Positions 5,798 through 7,543 of a stretch of 7,543 nt of DNA are shown piece by piece. Numbering within the stretch: the first letter of the stretch is position 1; every line of letters begins with the position of its first letter. Made by a program: the position numbers and the translations under genes. Location of the stretch: the NCBI GenBank assembly GCA_964444075.1, contig CAYUFF010000040.1:1-7543 (forward strand), given 5' to 3'. The notes below the pieces were generated by a model. The model did not search any database and was not told the DNA's origin. It saw only the letters and a list, made by a program, of their open reading frames with translations. Source of the DNA: CAYUFF01 sp964444075 (GTDB taxonomy: Archaea > Aenigmatarchaeota > Aenigmatarchaeia > CG10238-14 > SCSR01).

Positions 5798-6855
5798 AGC
5801 GCAATCCCGCGTTCCTTAACCAAGCCGACGAAAAAATCCCCTACTTCCCTCCCGCAAACTTTGCGGACGAACTCCTCGTCGCCCATCCTGTGTACGTCGT
5901 CCACGCTCAACTTCCCTTCCTCCACAACCCTCCCCAAGGCGTCGCTCACCCTCTCCACGAACTCCTCGCGCAACTCCCTGTACCAGGGTGGCTTGTAGAC
6001 CAGCGAGTACATACACTCGTAGATCTTCAGCAAACGTCCTTCCCCCCTTACTCCCGCGAGCTTCCATTCCCAACTCTTCATGTCAAGGTACTTCGCAGCG
6101 TTCTCCTTCAAGACTTCCGCGCAAGTTTTTCTAACGGCCGCGGCGGCTTTCTCGCCTATTTTTCTCGCGAGCCATACGTCGTTACTCCCGCCCTCCTCGA
6201 CTTTCGCCGAAAGTTCTTCCATCCACCCATTTATCCCGAGGGCTTTCGACGAGCTGTGCTTTCCGTCTCGCCACTCGTTGAGAATTTCGAACCCGAGTTG
6301 CCTTTGCGCGTAGAACGAATCGGCACAGAGGTATGCGACCTTTTCCAACCCGGAGGGAGGCTTTCCTAACGCGTTTTTCTTTTGGTTTTCGAGGACGTAG
6401 AAAAACAGCTCGAGGTCTACGAGACCTTTCCTCCCGAGGTCTAACAAAAGCTTACCAGCTCTACTTTCTTCGTCCCTTAACGTTTCTAGCCCGAACTCCT
6501 CGTGGGAAAAATCTCCGAAGACTTCGTTCAGCACGGCTTCTCCATCGTGGGAAAACGGAGGATGCCCTATGTCGTGCGAGTAGAGGGCTAACCCGTAAGT
6601 TCTAAGCAGCTTCGGTTCGTTTTCCGAATGATACGTTAGAAGGTTGCTATCCTCGCCCAACATCCTAAGGAGCCGGTAGAAGAGTAAGAAGGAATCTTCG
6701 CAATGTTTCTCCCTACTCATCCAACGGTACCCTAGTGGGTTAACGTACGGCTTTATTCCGAGTTGGGCTTTCTTCAGCAACGAGTAATGCTTCACGACCT
6801 CCTTCATTTCCCACACAACTTCCCAAGTGTTTCGGGACAGAATCTTCCTACTCAC
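5782..6855 (-). CDS. HD-domain phosphohydrolase, dGTPase/SAMHD1-like
   Basis: 357 residues. The metal-binding HD signature is complete: REKHCEDS (48-55, His51), YSHDIGHPPFSHDGE (92-106, His94-Asp95 with His98 and His103), FSHEEFGLETL (116-126, His118 and Glu119) and a distal Asp179 in EKVAYLCADS. The HDIGHPPFSH block followed by EAVLNE and a second His/Glu segment is characteristic of the dGTPase/SAMHD1 branch of HD enzymes, which cleave dNTPs to deoxynucleoside plus triphosphate. The N-terminal DRDRI-type segment of bacterial dGTPases is not evident and the protein is shorter than the 420-500 residues usual there, so the substrate is uncertain. The C-terminal third (about 230-357) is helical and charged and not recognised. 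Start: GTG 6855, overlapping the kinase gene by 8 bases with GGTGGGAAG just upstream; ATG 6807 (341 residues) is an alternative. The overlap implies coupled translation with the kinase. Confidence 0.85.
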   Translation of the reverse strand: MSRKILSRNTWEVVWEMKEVVKHYSLLKKAQLGIKPYVNPLGYRWMSREKHCEDSFLLFYRLLRMLGEDSNLLTYHSENEPKLLRTYGLALYSHDIGHPPFSHDGEAVLNEVFGDFSHEEFGLETLRDEESRAGKLLLDLGRKGLVDLELFFYVLENQKKNALGKPPSGLEKVAYLCADSFYAQRQLGFEILNEWRDGKHSSSKALGINGWMEELSAKVEEGGSNDVWLARKIGEKAAAAVRKTCAEVLKENAAKYLDMKSWEWKLAGVRGEGRLLKIYECMYSLVYKPPWYRELREEFVERVSDALGRVVEEGKLSVDDVHRMGDEEFVRKVCGREVGDFFVGLVKERGIALAKNL

Positions 6856-7435
6856 CGCTTCCCACCGCCTCTAGGATTTTTCTCCCGACCTCTTCCTCCT
6901 TACCCAATTCCCACCAGACGACTTTCCTCTCCCCCATGAGGTTAAGCAAGGATTTGAATATGGTATCGACGGCCAACCTGCTGTGTTCGTCGGTAAGCCT
7001 GAAGCCATCGTCGACTATCGGCAGCCTCCCGACGTTGTCCGCGTAGACCAACAAGTCGTAGAACTTTGCTTGTTCTTCCATACACTTTCTTATCAACTCC
7101 AACGAATTTTTACACTCGTTTTCGCTCCACCCACGCGTCGACGCGTAGTAAAGGGTGTAAACCACAACGTCCAAAAAGCTCCTGTCTGTTATGATGACTT
7201 CGTGCTCACCGGGCTTCTTGGTGAGCCTTTCCAACTCCCTTTTCAACTCGGAGAATATACGCTTTTGGCCTTCGAGGGTCCCGAGCTTACCCCTCTCCAC
7301 CCTCCTCACGACTTCCTCGAGAACGGCGACCCTTATCCCCTTCTTTTCGAGTGTTTCCTTCAGTAGGGAGAGGAGGGATGTCTTACCGGTACAATGGCTT
7401 CCCACCACGCCGACGACTAGGGGCCTCTTCTCCAT
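6848..7435 (-). CDS. P-loop ATPase/kinase of AAA_28 (NadR-like) type
   Basis: 195 residues with a clear nucleotide-binding fold. The Walker A loop is GSHCTGKT (12-19, Lys18-Thr19). EEVVRRVE (40-47) sits where the family places its acidic substrate-side motif. IITDRSFLD (81-89) has the Asp-Arg-Ser signature common to nucleoside/nucleotide kinase-like P-loop proteins. YDLLVYAD follows (126-133), and then DDGFRLTDEHSRLAVD (142-157), the DGxRxTDExxR block seen in AAA_28 and the NadR ribosylnicotinamide-kinase domain. The cytosolic product probably phosphorylates a nucleoside, nucleotide or related small molecule; the substrate is not readable. The NMN-adenylyltransferase half of NadR is absent. 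It starts at ATG 7435 with no Shine-Dalgarno. CTTTAAG centred about 34 bases upstream (7472-7466) is a weak TATA candidate. It is first in a minus-strand series and overlaps the HD gene by 8 bases. Confidence 0.85.
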   Translation of the reverse strand: MEKRPLVVGVVGSHCTGKTSLLSLLKETLEKKGIRVAVLEEVVRRVERGKLGTLEGQKRIFSELKRELERLTKKPGEHEVIITDRSFLDVVVYTLYYASTRGWSENECKNSLELIRKCMEEQAKFYDLLVYADNVGRLPIVDDGFRLTDEHSRLAVDTIFKSLLNLMGERKVVWWELGKEEEVGRKILEAVGSGE

Positions 7436-7490
7436 ACTAATTAGTTTTTAGATGACCGAAACTAACTTAAAGGGGTATGGAAAGGATGCG

Positions 7491-7507
7491 GGCGAAAGCT
7501 TTTATAC
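7491..7507 (+). promoter_or_regulatory. BRE/TATA promoter of a divergent gene at the right edge
   Basis: GGCGAAAG (BRE-like, 7491-7498) is followed directly by CTTTTATAC (7499-7507), the best archaeal TATA match in the window. Transcription would start about 25-28 bases downstream, near 7529-7532, just ahead of ATG 7533. It faces away from the kinase gene. Confidence 0.55.
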
Positions 7508-7532
7508 AGCGGAGAACAGAATACAAAGTAAG

Positions 7533-7543
7533 ATGTCTAACCG
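7533..7543 (+). CDS. Probable start of a leaderless gene (first codons only)
   Basis: ATG TCT AAC followed by a partial codon runs off the right edge. It is proposed only because the ATG lies about 30 bases after the TATA core at 7499-7507, fitting a leaderless mRNA. Nothing can be said of the product. A competing reading from ATG 7477 or 7486 is also open to the edge but would span the TATA box. Confidence 0.35.

Noticed and set aside
7477..7543. Plus-strand frame from ATG 7477 or 7486 (MERMRAKAF) open to the edge
   Set aside because: It would run across the strong BRE/TATA element at 7491-7507. The leaderless start at 7533 fits the promoter better, though this cannot be settled without more sequence.
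1..7543. CRISPR array, insertion sequence or long direct repeat
   Set aside because: No spaced identical repeats, transposase-like frame or terminal inverted repeats were found on reading both strands.

Overview
The window looks archaeal. The tyrosyl-tRNA synthetase is of the archaeal/eukaryotic type, and the one tRNA gene lacks an encoded CCA. Several genes are preceded by BRE/TATA-like promoter sequences about 28-31 bases from the start codon, with no Shine-Dalgarno site, as expected for leaderless transcripts. The clade cannot be fixed from this sequence. A cysteine-repeat secreted protein of this sort is compatible with DPANN-like or uncultivated archaeal lineages, but that is only an inference.

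Layout. Bases 3-878 (+) hold the C-terminal part of a very cysteine-rich, probably exported protein; its start lies outside the window. It converges on a minus-strand pair: tRNA-Ala(GGC) at 1951-2022 followed directly by tyrS (931-1938). The tyrS ribosome-binding site begins at the first base after the tRNA. Bases 2023-2608 are AT-rich and contain no intact gene. Two decayed remnants meet there: the C-terminal tail of an AAA ATPase of the DUF4143 type (+) and the N-terminal part of an MFS transporter (-) with two compensating frameshifts in homopolymer runs.

From 7435 down to 2609 everything reads on the minus strand: a P-loop kinase-like ATPase (AAA_28/NadR-like), an HD phosphohydrolase of the dGTPase/SAMHD1 type overlapping it by 8 bases, an unrecognised membrane protein, a small HAD-family phosphatase overlapping that by 14 bases, and AMP-forming acetyl-CoA synthetase. 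Candidate internal promoters precede the membrane protein and acs, so the five genes may form a kinase/HD unit, a membrane protein/HAD unit and a separately driven acs. At the right edge a strong divergent promoter precedes what is probably the first codons of another plus-strand gene.

Working together: tyrS and tRNA-Ala serve translation, and acs activates acetate to acetyl-CoA. The kinase and HD protein suggest nucleotide or deoxynucleotide metabolism. The kinase-HD-membrane-HAD cluster is the least explained part of the window and the best candidate for an undescribed module.
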